A stretch of DNA of 29,965 nt from a virus. The notes beneath the pieces are model-generated. The model made no database searches and was not told where the DNA came from. It worked only from the letters and a program-made list of their open reading frames with translations. The stretch lies in IMG/VR virus record IMGVR_UViG_3300035183_001000, positions 1 through 29,965 of that record. The stretch is one strand, 5' to 3'. Positions 29,338 through 29,965 of the stretch are shown piece after piece (the first letter of the stretch is position 1; each line of letters begins with the position of its first letter). The position numbers were made by a program, and so were the translations under genes.

Positions 29338-29965
29338 CTCACATAACCCGACGAAATCGCCATGCGCCGACGGCGCGGCGTCGGCACCGATGGAATCGAC
29401 ACAACGCTTTGGCCAGCATCCTGACGAGCCACCGACTGCTTCGGCAGCGCCTCCACCCGCCGGTTCAGGTTGAGCCCCATCGACAGCAGCCCATGCAGCG
29501 CCGCGTAGGCGTACACCCGGCAGTCCAGCGCCTCGTTGCGCCGCCCATCCGGCTTCCACCAGAAACGCTGCGGGAAACCCTTGACGTAGCGGGTGCGAAT
29601 CCGCTCGGCCGTCAGCTGCTCGAAATACTGCGCATCCCGATCCATCGGAAAGTGCATCGCCCCTGGGCCTGAGCCTGTCTTCTTCAACCGGGCGTAGATC
29701 GCTTCCTTGGCGGCATCCACCCCGATGGTGAACAAGCTGACCCGGCCCTTGTTGGCCTTGCTCGGGCGCTTGGGCCAGATCGGCCGCTTGCCGGCTCCAC
29801 CCTTGATCGCCCAGATGCGCCGCCGCTCTTTGCCGCGGCAGAAGGCGTAGGCAGAGAGCGTGTGGTGGCCGCCGGTGTCGATGCAGGCCGCCTCGATCGC
29901 AAGCCCCTGCGCCAGCGTCTCGTGCGCAAAGCGCTGGCTGAGATAAGCATCCAGCTCGTCCCACA
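29334..29965 (-). CDS. Terminase large subunit (GpA family), C-terminal part, runs off right edge
   Basis: The open frame enters from the right edge as WDELDAYLSQRFAHETLAQG and runs 209 codons to TGA at 29334. It encodes the nuclease end of a lambda gpA-type packaging terminase. ACIDTGGHHTLSAYAFCRGK carries the metal-binding Asp and RRIWAIKGGAGKRPIWPKRP the following strand. Later come VDAAKEAIYARLKKTGSGPG, MHFPMDRDAQYFEQLTAERI and the typical FWWKPDGRRNEALDCRVYAY. The ATPase half and the start lie outside the window. It overlaps the gpW-like gene by four bases. A small terminase subunit would be expected further upstream. Confidence 0.93.
   Translation of the reverse strand, partial: WDELDAYLSQRFAHETLAQGLAIEAACIDTGGHHTLSAYAFCRGKERRRIWAIKGGAGKRPIWPKRPSKANKGRVSLFTIGVDAAKEAIYARLKKTGSGPGAMHFPMDRDAQYFEQLTAERIRTRYVKGFPQRFWWKPDGRRNEALDCRVYAYAALHGLLSMGLNLNRRVEALPKQSVARQDAGQSVVSIPSVPTPRRRRMAISSGYVR

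Noticed and set aside
1-29965. CRISPR arrays, tRNA genes, insertion sequences
   Set aside because: I saw no regularly spaced identical repeats, no tRNA cloverleaf and no transposase on either strand.

Overview
The window is most of a temperate phage (prophage) in a high-GC proteobacterium. A betaproteobacterial host is my guess from gene style and composition only; nothing here fixes the species. Nearly everything from base 4364 to the right edge is one long minus-strand array of late phage genes, tightly packed and often overlapping by 1-20 nt. The virion is a mosaic. The head genes follow lambda: terminase large subunit (gpA), gpW, portal (gpB), S49 protease with nested scaffold (gpC/Nu3), decoration protein (gpD), major capsid (gpE), gpFII-like joiner. 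They are followed by a P2-type contractile tail: spike V, PAAR tip, W, J, I, a host-recognition cassette, sheath FI, tube FII, E with an E' frameshift extension, tape measure T, U, X, D. The cluster ends in a lysis cassette (small membrane protein, 3TM holin, GH24 endolysin).

Layout from the left. Bases 1-747 are the broken end of an unrelated Ser/Thr/Ala-rich, calcium-adhesin-like gene on the minus strand. Its N-terminal part is missing and its C-terminal part lies beyond the left edge. Bases 748-1037 hold no convincing gene; they carry direct repeats and a hairpin and look like the attachment-site end of the element. A short HTH regulator (minus) and a P4-type tyrosine integrase (plus, 1410-2639) diverge from a shared, repeat-containing control region. 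Directly behind the integrase, with abutting stop codons, is a two-gene PIN nuclease / HTH-ImmA module (2640-4209) that resembles a toxin-antitoxin or defence cargo. The lysis genes and the virion genes follow.

Between tail genes I and FI, where P2 has its fibre genes H and G, lies a 7.2-kb cassette (13337-20522) of seven genes: a DUF4815-like 1052-residue protein, an 11-residue-repeat coiled-coil protein, a large Asn/Tyr/Gly-rich probable receptor-binding protein and small partners. This is the least familiar part of the virion. Two tandem intrinsic terminators sharing a 14-nt repeat separate the cassette from the sheath gene, matching the boundary between the two P2 late tail operons.

No early, replication or lytic-switch genes of the usual kind are visible; they would lie beyond the right edge, upstream of the terminase. 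I see no tRNA, rRNA, CRISPR array, IS element or reverse transcriptase. The best candidates for something poorly described are the PIN/HTH-ImmA module, the fibre cassette, and the adhesin junction at the integrase end.
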